64,000 nt of DNA from Granulicella sp. L46. Lineage in GTDB: Bacteria; Acidobacteriota; Terriglobia; Terriglobales; Acidobacteriaceae. The notes below the pieces were generated by a model. That model was given only the letters and a program-made list of their open reading frames with translations. It was not told the DNA's origin and ran no database searches. Where the stretch lies: assembly GCF_009765785.1 (NCBI RefSeq), contig NZ_LMUT01000025.1, positions 613,254 to 677,253 on the forward strand. Direction: 5' to 3'. The translations under genes and the position numbers were made by a program. This document shows positions 19,223 through 27,628 of the stretch, piece by piece. Position 1 is the first letter of the stretch. Each line of letters starts with the position of its first letter.

Positions 19223-20221
19223 TTACGGCGCAGGTTGGTTTCGCAGTCGCCGATGCCACTTGTAGGCCGCAATGGAGTTCTTCCAGAAAAACTTCTCGCA
19301 GACGCTACGGCCTTTGGGCGCAACATAACCGCGTACGATCGTGAGCGTCTCGTCATAGGTCGCCAGGTGATCGCTATTTGGCCAATCGCTCCCATACAAA
19401 ATGTGGTCTTCTCCAAAGACATCCCATATACCATCGAGCCTCGCCTTATAAAAAGCTTGACCATCCGGCACAATCCCATCGACGCGAACCGGAATTTCTG
19501 ACAGCTTGATGAACACGCGAGGATTTTCGCTCAGGTGGCGCAACACCGACCAATACTCCTTCCGGTCGGGCGCTGCTGTCGGTATTGGCGACGACGGCAG
19601 ATGATCAATCACTATGGTTAAATCTGGAATTCGCTCCGCTACATCGGCGAGCGCGCGGATCAACTCCGCATTTGGGTTGGCACTATCGAATTCGAGGCCA
19701 AATTCGGCAAGTCTCTTGAGGCCAGCGATGAATCCTGGCTTCTTCATATCTGATCCCAAATTTCGATTCCAAAGATTTCCATACCGAATCCCTAAAAACA
19801 GAGGATTGGCACGCAGTCGCTCCAGCTCACGCAGGTAAGAAGGCGAGCCCGGAACAAGGTCGCCGACCATCCCCACGATCATCGGATTCGTTTCCGCGAC
19901 TTCAAGCACCCAGTCGTTATCGCTGGGTAACGGGCTGGCTTCAATGGCGATGGCGCCAACAACGCCGAGAGGCTTCGCCACCGCGGCATAGCGCTCTGGC
20001 AACGCTGGCTTATAAAGGATGGGATCGCTCGTTTCCGGCCAGGGAACTCCACCCGGGCGGCGTGTATCGAACAAATGAATATGAGCATCGAGGATCGGGA
20101 TCGATGCAGGAAGGATCGATGCAACAGGACGTGACGCCCAGGCGAATGCTGTCGATGCTGCAAGTCTCAGGACTTCCCGCCGCTCCACGAAGCCTCCAAT
20201 GCCTTGGAAATCGATCTGCAC
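19223..20221 (-). CDS. Amidohydrolase (lactonase-like, COG3618 type) with Tat-like signal
   Basis: 332 residues. The N-terminus has VERREVLRLAASTAFAWA, which fits a twin-arginine export signal (RR then hydrophobic). The mature part starts ILDAHIHLF, the HxH metal motif of TIM-barrel amidohydrolases, and continues with GAIAIEAS, GIRYGNLW, TIVIDHLP, PRVFIKLSE and HILYGSDWPNSD. This is the subfamily of L-fuconolactonase, L-rhamnonolactonase and 4-sulfomuconolactonase. Given the rhamnose genes downstream, hydrolysis of an aldonolactone of a 6-deoxy sugar is a reasonable guess, but no dehydrogenase partner for an oxidative route is seen nearby. It is divergent from the rhamnosidase gene at 20592. 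Confidence 0.75.
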   Translation of the reverse strand: MQIDFQGIGGFVERREVLRLAASTAFAWASRPVASILPASIPILDAHIHLFDTRRPGGVPWPETSDPILYKPALPERYAAVAKPLGVVGAIAIEASPLPSDNDWVLEVAETNPMIVGMVGDLVPGSPSYLRELERLRANPLFLGIRYGNLWNRNLGSDMKKPGFIAGLKRLAEFGLEFDSANPNAELIRALADVAERIPDLTIVIDHLPSSPIPTAAPDRKEYWSVLRHLSENPRVFIKLSEIPVRVDGIVPDGQAFYKARLDGIWDVFGEDHILYGSDWPNSDHLATYDETLTIVRGYVAPKGRSVCEKFFWKNSIAAYKWHRRLRNQPAP

Positions 20222-20591
20222 GATGCTGGATTGAGGCCCGGATCCGAAACACTCCGAGGCATTTGGGTTGTCTCTACATCGCTCTCATGAAATGGTGGCG
20301 ATGAACGCCCAGCAAGCTTGTATTCCAAAAGAAAAACAATTTCCATCCAACGCAAAAGCATACTGACGGTCTAAATCTGTTGTCAAGCTATGCAGTCGGG
20401 CGGATGGACCACCGCGCGTGCGTCTCCTGCTGGGTGTGCGTATTGGATGAATGTGTCTCTAATGACATATTTGCTCTATTGGTTCTCAGTGTGATATCAG
20501 AGTGTGTGTTTCTGGAGCCGAAAATTGCGCTGCCTGGTTGCTGGCCGCGTTCTGATCGAAGCCGCGACAGATAGTTTGAAGGGGATCTCCC
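20222..20591. other. Divergent intergenic region, 370 bases
   Basis: Separates the minus-strand amidohydrolase from the plus-strand rhamnosidase, so should hold both promoters. An ATATTT..CTCTATTGG stretch near 20467-20482 weakly resembles the candidate operator at 31684 and 34638, but with a two-base length difference, and I do not call it. Confidence 0.3.
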
Positions 20592-23500
20592 ATGACGAAA
20601 CGCTATACGACCGCAGTCCTGACTATCTCGCTTCTCTGCGGAGGCAGGGGCATCGGAGCGCAAGTACAAACCAAGCCGGACCCGTTGCTGCAAGGCTTTG
20701 AGAATCCGCCGAGCACCGCAAGGCCGAGAGTTTGGTGGCATTGGATGAATGGCAATATCTCCGAGCCCGGAATCAAATTGGATCTGGAGTGGATGCATCG
20801 GGAAGGACTAGCCGGCTTCCAGACGTTCGATGCCGCCTTGGCAACGCCCCAGGTGGTCCCGCATCGCCTCGTATACATGACGCCGGAGTGGAAGGACGCT
20901 TTCCGCTATGCGACAACTATCGCCGACCAACTCGGAATGGAGGAGGCCATCGCCGGTTCCCCGGGATGGAGCGAAACCGGCGGCCCCTGGGTTCCTGCCT
21001 CGCAGGGAATGAAAAAATATGTATGGAGTGAGACGGACGTGGAGGACGGCCAGACCTCCAGCATTGTGTTGCCACATCCCCCCGCCAACACGGGCGCCTT
21101 TCAAAACCTGCCTATCCATGATGAATTGGAGGCTCCGGACGGCACTAAGCCAATTCCGCAGTTCTATGCCGACTCCATCGTGATTGCCTATCGTAGGCCA
21201 GCCATCGACGCGCCGTTCGAATCCCTCCATCCAACGGTAACCTCAAGTGGAGGCGCACTCGATATCGCGATCCTGACCGATGGCGATCTGCTCAAGACAA
21301 CTGATCTCGCCATCCCCGCCGCCGGCGCAGACGCCTGGATTCAGTATGAATTTCCGCAGCCCAAGACCATGCGAGCCATCACCATCGTTACCAAAGACGT
21401 GCGCGGGTTCACCGCCGCGTTAGCCGGTTTGTCGAACCCAAAGAAGACGCTCCAGGCTAGTGACGATGGCCAGACCTTCCGCACCGTGAAAGAGCTTCCG
21501 AATGGCGGAGCGCCCGAGCAGACCGTCTCATTTCCTGCTGTCACCGCAAAGTATTTCCGCGTCGTCTTCACGAAGACGCCTCCCCCGCCGCTCCCTGCCT
21601 GGGCGAAGAACATGGACCCCAAGACCCTCGGCATTAAGATGAGTCCGCCTCCTACGGCCTACAAAATCGCCGAACTGGAACTGCATCCCGGTCCAAGGGT
21701 GGACAGGTTTGAAGAGAAAGCAGCATTCGTCCCTGTCCCGGATCTGTATGAATTTGCAACTCCCCCGGTTGACCCGAAAGCCGTAATCCAGAAAGGTGAC
21801 GTCGTCGATTTGACGAGCAAGATGCGTCCCGACGGTACGCTGGACTGGACCCCTCCTCCCGGGAAGTGGGTCATCCTTCGCTTTGGCTATTCGCTGCTTG
21901 GAATCACCAACCACCCCGCAACCGCGGAGGCTACCGGGCTGGAAGTCGATAAGCTCAACCGCGCCTACGTGAAGAGCTATATGAGCCAATACCTCGATAG
22001 TTATAAAGATACGGTCGGTGCGGACAACATGGGCAAGCGAGGCATCAAGTATGTGATCACCGATAGCTGGGAAGCTGGCTCGCAAAACTGGACCGACGAC
22101 ATGATCGCCGAGTTCAAGACGCGTCGCGGCTATGATCCAACCCCTTGGATGCCGGTTCTCACCGGTCACATCGTGGAAAGTTCTGAGGCGAGTGACGCCT
22201 TCCTCTGGGATTTTCGTAAAACCATCGCAGATCTCACCGCGGACGAGCATTATGGCCAGGTTCAGGCCTCTTTGAAAGAACGCGGCATGGGTCACTATGG
22301 CGAGTCCCACGAGTCCGGCCGAGCCTTCATCGCGGACGGTATGGAAGTCAAAAAGCTCGACGACATCCCCATGGGAGCAATGTGGACACAAGTCCCGGGA
22401 GTCAATGAGATTCAATATAACTACAACGCCGACGATCGCGAATCTGCATCCGTCGCGCACATTTACGGTCAGAACATCGCCGCGGCCGAGTCCATGACAG
22501 CGGCTGCCGCACCCTGGGGCTGGTCGCCCGCAACCCTCAAGCCCACAGCCGATCAGGAGTTGCTCAACGGCATCAACCGCTTCGTCATTCATGAGTCCGC
22601 ACATCAGCCGCTCGTCGGCAAAGGTACCAAGCCAGGTCTTACCCTCGGACCCTTCGGCCAGTGGTTCAATCGCAATGAAACCTGGGCCGAAGATGCAAGT
22701 TCCTGGGTAAGCTATCTCGCGCGTAGCAGCTATATGTTGCAGCAGGGACGATTTGATGCCGACTTGATTTATTTCTATGGTGAAGATTCAAACCTCACCG
22801 CCATCTTCAATACCAAGGCTCCCAACGTACCGGCGGGATATGGCTTCGACTACATCAACGCCGATGGATTGATCCACGAATTGAGCGTCAGTAATGGTCG
22901 AATCACAACTAGAAGCGGTATGAGCTATCGCGTACTCGGACTCGATCCCTACAGCAAACATATGTCTCTGCCGGTACTCCGCGCGATTCACCAGCTCGTG
23001 GAAGCCGGTGCTGTTGTGGCTGGCCCGCAACCCATTGACGATCCAAGTATCGCCGATGATCACGTCGAGTTTAAAAAACTAAACGCAGAACTATTTGGAG
23101 ACGGGACGGGAGTTCATCATGTCGGCAAAGGCACGGTGTATGCCGGTCAAGACCTGGCGGACGTTTTCCAGACTCTAGCTGTTGCTCCGGATTTCGATTA
23201 CACCAAGCCGGAGAAAGATACGCGGATCCTATTCGCCCATCGCAAGCTGCCGGATGGCGACATCTACTTCGTCGACAATCGTAGCGATCATGATCAAGCA
23301 GTAGACGCAAGCTTCCGCGTGACTGGCAAGATCCCGATGCTGTGGTATGCCGAAACCGGTACGACGCAGCCTGTTTCCTACAAAATCGCGGATGGCCGCA
23401 CAACACTGCCTCTGCAGATGGAACCGTGGGGAACCGTATTCGTCGTCTTCCGTAAGCCGACAACCCAGCCGGCGCGGACGATACCGGCCCCGGTCTCAGC

Positions 23501-23996
23501 AGGAGTCGTCACCGTAAACGGCCCCTGGACCGTCAGCTTCACGCCTGATCTTGGCGCGCCCCCATCCATCACGCTGCCCAATCTGATCTCATGGAGCGAC
23601 AGCACCAACGCTGGCGTGAAATATTTCTCCGGCAGCGGAACCTACACCAAGACAGTTCACGTCCCCGAAAGCCTGTTCAAGAAGAATGCTCAACTCTGGA
23701 TTGATCTTGGCTCGGTGAAGAATCTTGCCGATGTTACGGTAAACGGCAAGAATCTCGGCACCGTTTGGCATGCCCCCTACCGCGTCGATGCAACCGGTGC
23801 ACTGAAGCCCGGAGACAACGAGGTCACGATCAAAGTAACTAACGCTTGGGTGAACCGGTTGATCGGCGACCAACAACCGGACGCCACCACAAAATATACG
23901 TCGACCGATGTCAAACCCTACAGTGCGGATTCTCCCTTGCTGCCATCGGGTTTGCTCGGGCCTGTCCAGATCTCATCTATAACAGCGCAGCCATAG
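20592..23996 (+). CDS. GH106-type alpha-L-rhamnosidase, exported
   Basis: 1134 residues, ATG with AGGGGA upstream, signal peptide to GIGAQ. The N-terminal segment ARPRVWWHWMNGNISEPGI and the WMHREGLAGFQTFDA block are typical of GH106 rhamnosidases, which cleave terminal alpha-L-rhamnose from plant and bacterial polysaccharides with inversion. A large catalytic barrel continues through ITDSWEAGSQNWTDDM, GRAFIADGMEVKKL and SAHQPLVGKG. The C-terminus is a jelly-roll carbohydrate-binding-like domain (WIDLGSVKNLADVTVNGK, GTVWHAPYRVD). Exact substrate (rhamnogalacturonan or other rhamnoside) cannot be told. It heads the plus-strand rhamnose block, 226 bases before the GH39-like gene. Confidence 0.85.
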   Translation: MTKRYTTAVLTISLLCGGRGIGAQVQTKPDPLLQGFENPPSTARPRVWWHWMNGNISEPGIKLDLEWMHREGLAGFQTFDAALATPQVVPHRLVYMTPEWKDAFRYATTIADQLGMEEAIAGSPGWSETGGPWVPASQGMKKYVWSETDVEDGQTSSIVLPHPPANTGAFQNLPIHDELEAPDGTKPIPQFYADSIVIAYRRPAIDAPFESLHPTVTSSGGALDIAILTDGDLLKTTDLAIPAAGADAWIQYEFPQPKTMRAITIVTKDVRGFTAALAGLSNPKKTLQASDDGQTFRTVKELPNGGAPEQTVSFPAVTAKYFRVVFTKTPPPPLPAWAKNMDPKTLGIKMSPPPTAYKIAELELHPGPRVDRFEEKAAFVPVPDLYEFATPPVDPKAVIQKGDVVDLTSKMRPDGTLDWTPPPGKWVILRFGYSLLGITNHPATAEATGLEVDKLNRAYVKSYMSQYLDSYKDTVGADNMGKRGIKYVITDSWEAGSQNWTDDMIAEFKTRRGYDPTPWMPVLTGHIVESSEASDAFLWDFRKTIADLTADEHYGQVQASLKERGMGHYGESHESGRAFIADGMEVKKLDDIPMGAMWTQVPGVNEIQYNYNADDRESASVAHIYGQNIAAAESMTAAAAPWGWSPATLKPTADQELLNGINRFVIHESAHQPLVGKGTKPGLTLGPFGQWFNRNETWAEDASSWVSYLARSSYMLQQGRFDADLIYFYGEDSNLTAIFNTKAPNVPAGYGFDYINADGLIHELSVSNGRITTRSGMSYRVLGLDPYSKHMSLPVLRAIHQLVEAGAVVAGPQPIDDPSIADDHVEFKKLNAELFGDGTGVHHVGKGTVYAGQDLADVFQTLAVAPDFDYTKPEKDTRILFAHRKLPDGDIYFVDNRSDHDQAVDASFRVTGKIPMLWYAETGTTQPVSYKIADGRTTLPLQMEPWGTVFVVFRKPTTQPARTIPAPVSAGVVTVNGPWTVSFTPDLGAPPSITLPNLISWSDSTNAGVKYFSGSGTYTKTVHVPESLFKKNAQLWIDLGSVKNLADVTVNGKNLGTVWHAPYRVDATGALKPGDNEVTIKVTNAWVNRLIGDQQPDATTKYTSTDVKPYSADSPLLPSGLLGPVQISSITAQP

Positions 23997-24222
23997 CGTG
24001 CCGGAGGTAGAAAGTTCGCTCGAGCGTGCGACCGCACGCATACTCCGGAGGTTGGCCTGGACGTGAACCGTGTTTGGATGCATCACCGAAGGTCTCAGCG
24101 TCTGCGCCTTCGCGACGTTGCCCAAAGCTCCGAGATTGAAGATTGGCAGTTAGAGATGTCACGCAACCGACGCTCGATTCTGGTTCCATCCCTAAGCGTC
24201 GAAACACTTTGAAAGGACGACC

Positions 24223-25737
24223 ATGAAAAGTTCCACGACCTGCATCTTCGTTGCGACCGTCACCGGGCTGCTCTGCGGCCCCATCCTTCAGGCGCAGCAG
24301 GCCCCAGACCCCAACGAAATCAAGATTGACTGGACCCAGACCGTGACCGTCTCAAAGTCCACGCCAACACTTCAGGTCGTAGTCAATCCCCAGCTCTTGC
24401 GCGGGGCCAAATTACACGATTCGTCCTTCGCTGCGCTGCATGCCCTCGGTGCAGACTACGTGCGCTATGTTCCCTGGTTGCCCTATCCCCGCCAGGCGGT
24501 TGCCGAACTCGCTCCACCGGCCAACGGCAACACTTCCTGGGATTTCTCCCACATCGATCCAACCCTCGACGACTTTATGAAGGCCACCGAAGGCCACTCC
24601 GTCATTCTCAACTTCAGCACCCTACCTGCCTGGATGTTCAAGACCGACAAACCGGTCATCTATCCCGACGACCCAAATCAAGTCTTCTGGAACTACACGC
24701 AGGGAACTGAGCTGCGTGATCCTTCCATGAAGGAAGCAGCCGACTACCTCGCGCGCCTGCTCTCCTGGTACACCAAGGGAGGATTCACCGACGAAAATGG
24801 TAAGCGTTGGAACTCCGGGCATCACTATAAAATTCCCTACTGGGAGGTGCTCAATGAAATTGAATTCGAGCATAAATGGACTCCAGAGCAATACACGAAG
24901 TTCTACGATGCCGTCACGGTTGCCATGCGCAAAGTAGATCCCCAGATTAAGTTCATCGGACTCGCGCTCGCACAGCCCAGTCAGCATCCTGAAATGTTCG
25001 AGTACTTCCTCAACCCGGCTAACCACCAGCCTGGTATCCCGCTTGACTTCATCTCCTATCACTTCTACGCTCATCCGACCCCTGACCAAACAATCGACAG
25101 CTGGCAATACACCTTCTTTGATCAGGCCGACGGATTTCTCAACACCGTTCGCTATGTCGAGCAAATTCGCAACAAATATTCACCCTCCACCAAAACCGAC
25201 CTCGATGAATTAGGTGTAATTCTTCCCGAAGACGAAAAGGAAATTCGGAACCCCGGCTATGTTGCCAAGCCTCCACCCGCGGCCTACTGGAACCTTGCTG
25301 GGGCGTTGTACGCTTATCTCTATGCTGAGGCGGCGAAGCAGGGCATCGACGTCCTTGGTGAGTCTCAACTCGTCGGGTATCCCTCTCAGTTTCCCAGCGT
25401 CACCATGATGGACTATGACACCGCTCAACCCAATGCCCGCTTCTGGACCCTCGATTTACTTAAGCGCAGCTTCAGCCCTGGAGATCAGTTGTTGCAGACG
25501 ACGGTTGAAAACCCCAGACTCTACGCCCAGGCGTTCCGCACCAAACGCGGGAAGGTATTGCTCATCATCAATAAGCGCAACGTCGCGCAGCATGTCACGC
25601 TGCCAGCGGATGCTGACGGCGCCTTACTATCCTATGTCGCTCCGTCAACGGACAATCATGCTGCTGCAACCAGCACTTTGACTGGGCGAACTCTCTTGCT
25701 CGAACCCTTCGAAGTAGCAGTCGTGCAATTGAAATAA
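24223..25737 (+). CDS. GH39-like glycoside hydrolase, exported
   Basis: 504 residues, SD AAGGA. Signal peptide to ILQAQQ. The body is a clan GH-A-like TIM barrel: GADYVRYVPWLPYP, HIDPTLDDFM, and the acid/base pair Asn-Glu in YWEVLNEIE (Glu about 212), followed by FISYHFYAHP and a later Glu in DLDELGV that could be the nucleophile. A beta domain closes the protein (LLQTTVENPRLYAQAF). The best family guess is GH39 (beta-xylosidase, alpha-L-iduronidase and related). Position between rhamnosidase and rhaM, 24 bases before rhaM, suggests a linkage neighbouring rhamnose in the same polysaccharide. Specificity unknown. Confidence 0.7.
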   Translation: MKSSTTCIFVATVTGLLCGPILQAQQAPDPNEIKIDWTQTVTVSKSTPTLQVVVNPQLLRGAKLHDSSFAALHALGADYVRYVPWLPYPRQAVAELAPPANGNTSWDFSHIDPTLDDFMKATEGHSVILNFSTLPAWMFKTDKPVIYPDDPNQVFWNYTQGTELRDPSMKEAADYLARLLSWYTKGGFTDENGKRWNSGHHYKIPYWEVLNEIEFEHKWTPEQYTKFYDAVTVAMRKVDPQIKFIGLALAQPSQHPEMFEYFLNPANHQPGIPLDFISYHFYAHPTPDQTIDSWQYTFFDQADGFLNTVRYVEQIRNKYSPSTKTDLDELGVILPEDEKEIRNPGYVAKPPPAAYWNLAGALYAYLYAEAAKQGIDVLGESQLVGYPSQFPSVTMMDYDTAQPNARFWTLDLLKRSFSPGDQLLQTTVENPRLYAQAFRTKRGKVLLIINKRNVAQHVTLPADADGALLSYVAPSTDNHAAATSTLTGRTLLLEPFEVAVVQLK

Positions 25738-25761
25738 ACTTTCTATCCTAGGGGATTCACC

Positions 25762-26130
25762 TTGCAGAGAGTTGCCTTTCAGCTTCGAATTAGACCGGGT
25801 AAAGAGGAAGAGTATGAAGAAGCCCATCGACACGTGTGGCCTGAGCTCTTGCAGGAACTGGAGCGCTTTGAGGTCAGCGACTACTCCATCTTTCGCCGTG
25901 GACAACAACTCTTTCTCTATCTGCACGTACCAGACTTCGATCAACTTCTTAAACATCTCGCGGCCAGTGATGTAAACGAACGATGGCAGCGTGAGATGGC
26001 TCCGCTCTTTGAACCCGTGCCGGATCTCGCTGCGAATGAGCCCGTCGCCAGGATGCAGGAAGTCTTCTTTATGCCCGGCAACCGTTCTCCAAGCAGCTCA
26101 AGCCCATCTGATAAAGGCATACTCGAGTGA
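25762..26130 (+). CDS. rhaM: L-rhamnose mutarotase
   Basis: 122 residues from TTG 25762 with AGGGG seven bases upstream. It shows the RhaM pattern: RVAFQLRIRPGKEEEYEEAHRHVWPEL, SDYSIFRRG, LFLYLHV, and a terminal MQEVFFM. RhaM interconverts alpha- and beta-anomers of L-rhamnose in the cytoplasm so that the isomerase gets its preferred anomer. The usual length is about 104, and the tail here is slightly longer with a Ser-rich end. The last bases overlap the start of the next gene (GTGA), indicating translational coupling. Confidence 0.9.
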   Translation: MQRVAFQLRIRPGKEEEYEEAHRHVWPELLQELERFEVSDYSIFRRGQQLFLYLHVPDFDQLLKHLAASDVNERWQREMAPLFEPVPDLAANEPVARMQEVFFMPGNRSPSSSSPSDKGILE

Positions 26131-27563
26131 ATTCCAACTACAAACATCTCCGCGTTGGCCTTGCCGGAGTAGGCCTTGATACCTATTGGACCCAGTTCGA
26201 GGGACTGCAAGAACGGCTGCTCGGCTATCTTTCCGAAGTCGAGCGAAAGATTGAGTCTCCAGAACGCATTATCTGCAATGTTGGGCTCGTCGATACACCC
26301 CGGAAAGCCATCGACGCCGCACACTTCTTTCGTCGCAATGATATCGACATCCTCATCGTCTACGTCACCACCTACGCTCTCTCGTCCACTGTCCTCCCTT
26401 TGGCCTCGCGTGCAGGTGTGCCCGTCCTTCTTCTAAATCTCCAGCCCGCTGCTGCCATTGATTACGAAAGCTTCAACCGATTAGGTAGTAGCACGGAGAT
26501 GACCGGCGAGTGGCTCGCTTATTGCAGTGCATGCCCCATTCCCGAAATCGCCAATGTCTTTCATCGTTTGGATATTCCCTTCCACCAGGTAACTGGAATC
26601 CTTCACGAGGACCCCGTCTGTTGGAACGACATTGAAGAGTGGCTTCGTGCGGCTGCGGTCGCGCATGATCTGGCTCATGCTCGCCTCGGTCTCATGGGCC
26701 ACTACTACAGCGGGATGCTGGACGTTGCGACGGATCTCACTCAGGTGAGCGGTCGCTTTGGCCTTCACATCGAGATCATCGAAGTGGACGAACTCAGCAG
26801 CTTGCGTCGCGAGGTCACAGGCGATTCCGCCAGGGAAAAGTTGAGAGAGTTCACCGACTTCTTTGACCTCGGCGGCGAATGTTCCGAAGCAGAGTTGAAT
26901 CGCGCCGCTGTTACGGCCGCCGCACTCGATCAGTGTGTTTCCGTCAACGATCTCGATTTGCTCGCCTACTACTACAAAGGAACGGGGATTCCCGAAAACG
27001 AATCGACCATGAGTTCCATGATTCTCGGCGCTTCGATGCTGACGGGGCGGGGAATTCCGGTAGCCGGCGAATATGAGATCAAGAACGTCATCGCCATGAA
27101 GATCCTCGATCTACTCGGCGTCGGTGGTTCCTTTACCGAGTACTACGCCATGGATTACTCCGCCGATTGTGTTCTCATGGGCCACGACGGCCCCTGTCAT
27201 ATAGGAATCGCGCAGGACAAAATCAAGGTGAGGCCGATGAAGGTCTATCACGGCAAGGTCGGCAAGGGGCTCTCCGTCGAGATGTCCGTGAAGCAAGGCC
27301 CTGTCACGTTACTCTCGGTCGTCGAAGACAAGCGGCACGGCTTTATGTTGTTGGTCGCCGAAGGAAAAAGCGTCCCTGGAGCGATTCTCGAGATCGGCAA
27401 CACCAACAGTCGGTATCAATTTGCACTCGGCGCGCGCGGCTTCATTGAGCAATGGAACTCCCATGGCCCGGCCCATCATTGCGCCATCGGCACCGGCCAC
27501 GTCGCCAGCCAGATCGACAAGTTGGCACGCCTGCTTCGGCTCAACTGCATTCGTGTCTGTTGA
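26127..27563 (+). CDS. L-arabinose/L-fucose isomerase-like protein
   Basis: 478 residues. GTG start at 26127 overlaps the TGA of rhaM by four bases. The N-terminal half has alternating alpha/beta segments of the sugar isomerase fold (VGLAGVGLDTYW, DIDILIVYVTTYALSS, VPVLLLNLQP). The second half carries SVNDLDLLAYYYKG, GIPVAGEYEIKN, LMGHDGPCHIG and SHGPAHHCAIGTGH, whose Glu and His residues resemble the Mn2+ site of AraA/FucI relatives. Since a separate canonical rhamnose isomerase exists at 34.7 kb, this one may act on another deoxy- or pentose sugar released from the same glycan, or be a non-isomerase homologue. Function inferred only. Confidence 0.65.
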   Translation: MNSNYKHLRVGLAGVGLDTYWTQFEGLQERLLGYLSEVERKIESPERIICNVGLVDTPRKAIDAAHFFRRNDIDILIVYVTTYALSSTVLPLASRAGVPVLLLNLQPAAAIDYESFNRLGSSTEMTGEWLAYCSACPIPEIANVFHRLDIPFHQVTGILHEDPVCWNDIEEWLRAAAVAHDLAHARLGLMGHYYSGMLDVATDLTQVSGRFGLHIEIIEVDELSSLRREVTGDSAREKLREFTDFFDLGGECSEAELNRAAVTAAALDQCVSVNDLDLLAYYYKGTGIPENESTMSSMILGASMLTGRGIPVAGEYEIKNVIAMKILDLLGVGGSFTEYYAMDYSADCVLMGHDGPCHIGIAQDKIKVRPMKVYHGKVGKGLSVEMSVKQGPVTLLSVVEDKRHGFMLLVAEGKSVPGAILEIGNTNSRYQFALGARGFIEQWNSHGPAHHCAIGTGHVASQIDKLARLLRLNCIRVC

Positions 27564-27628
27564 AAGAGTCAAGTCGCCGAGCGTGCCAGGCGCGGCTACC
27601 GTGACGGGATACCTGGAGGATAATCTGC

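Noticed and set aside
20467-20482. Third possible operator copy near the first rhamnosidase
   Set aside because: Only partial match (CTATTGG) with a two-base length difference; too weak.
21528-22604. Minus-strand frame antisense to the rhamnosidase
   Set aside because: No domain, and the opposite strand carries a certain GH106-type gene.
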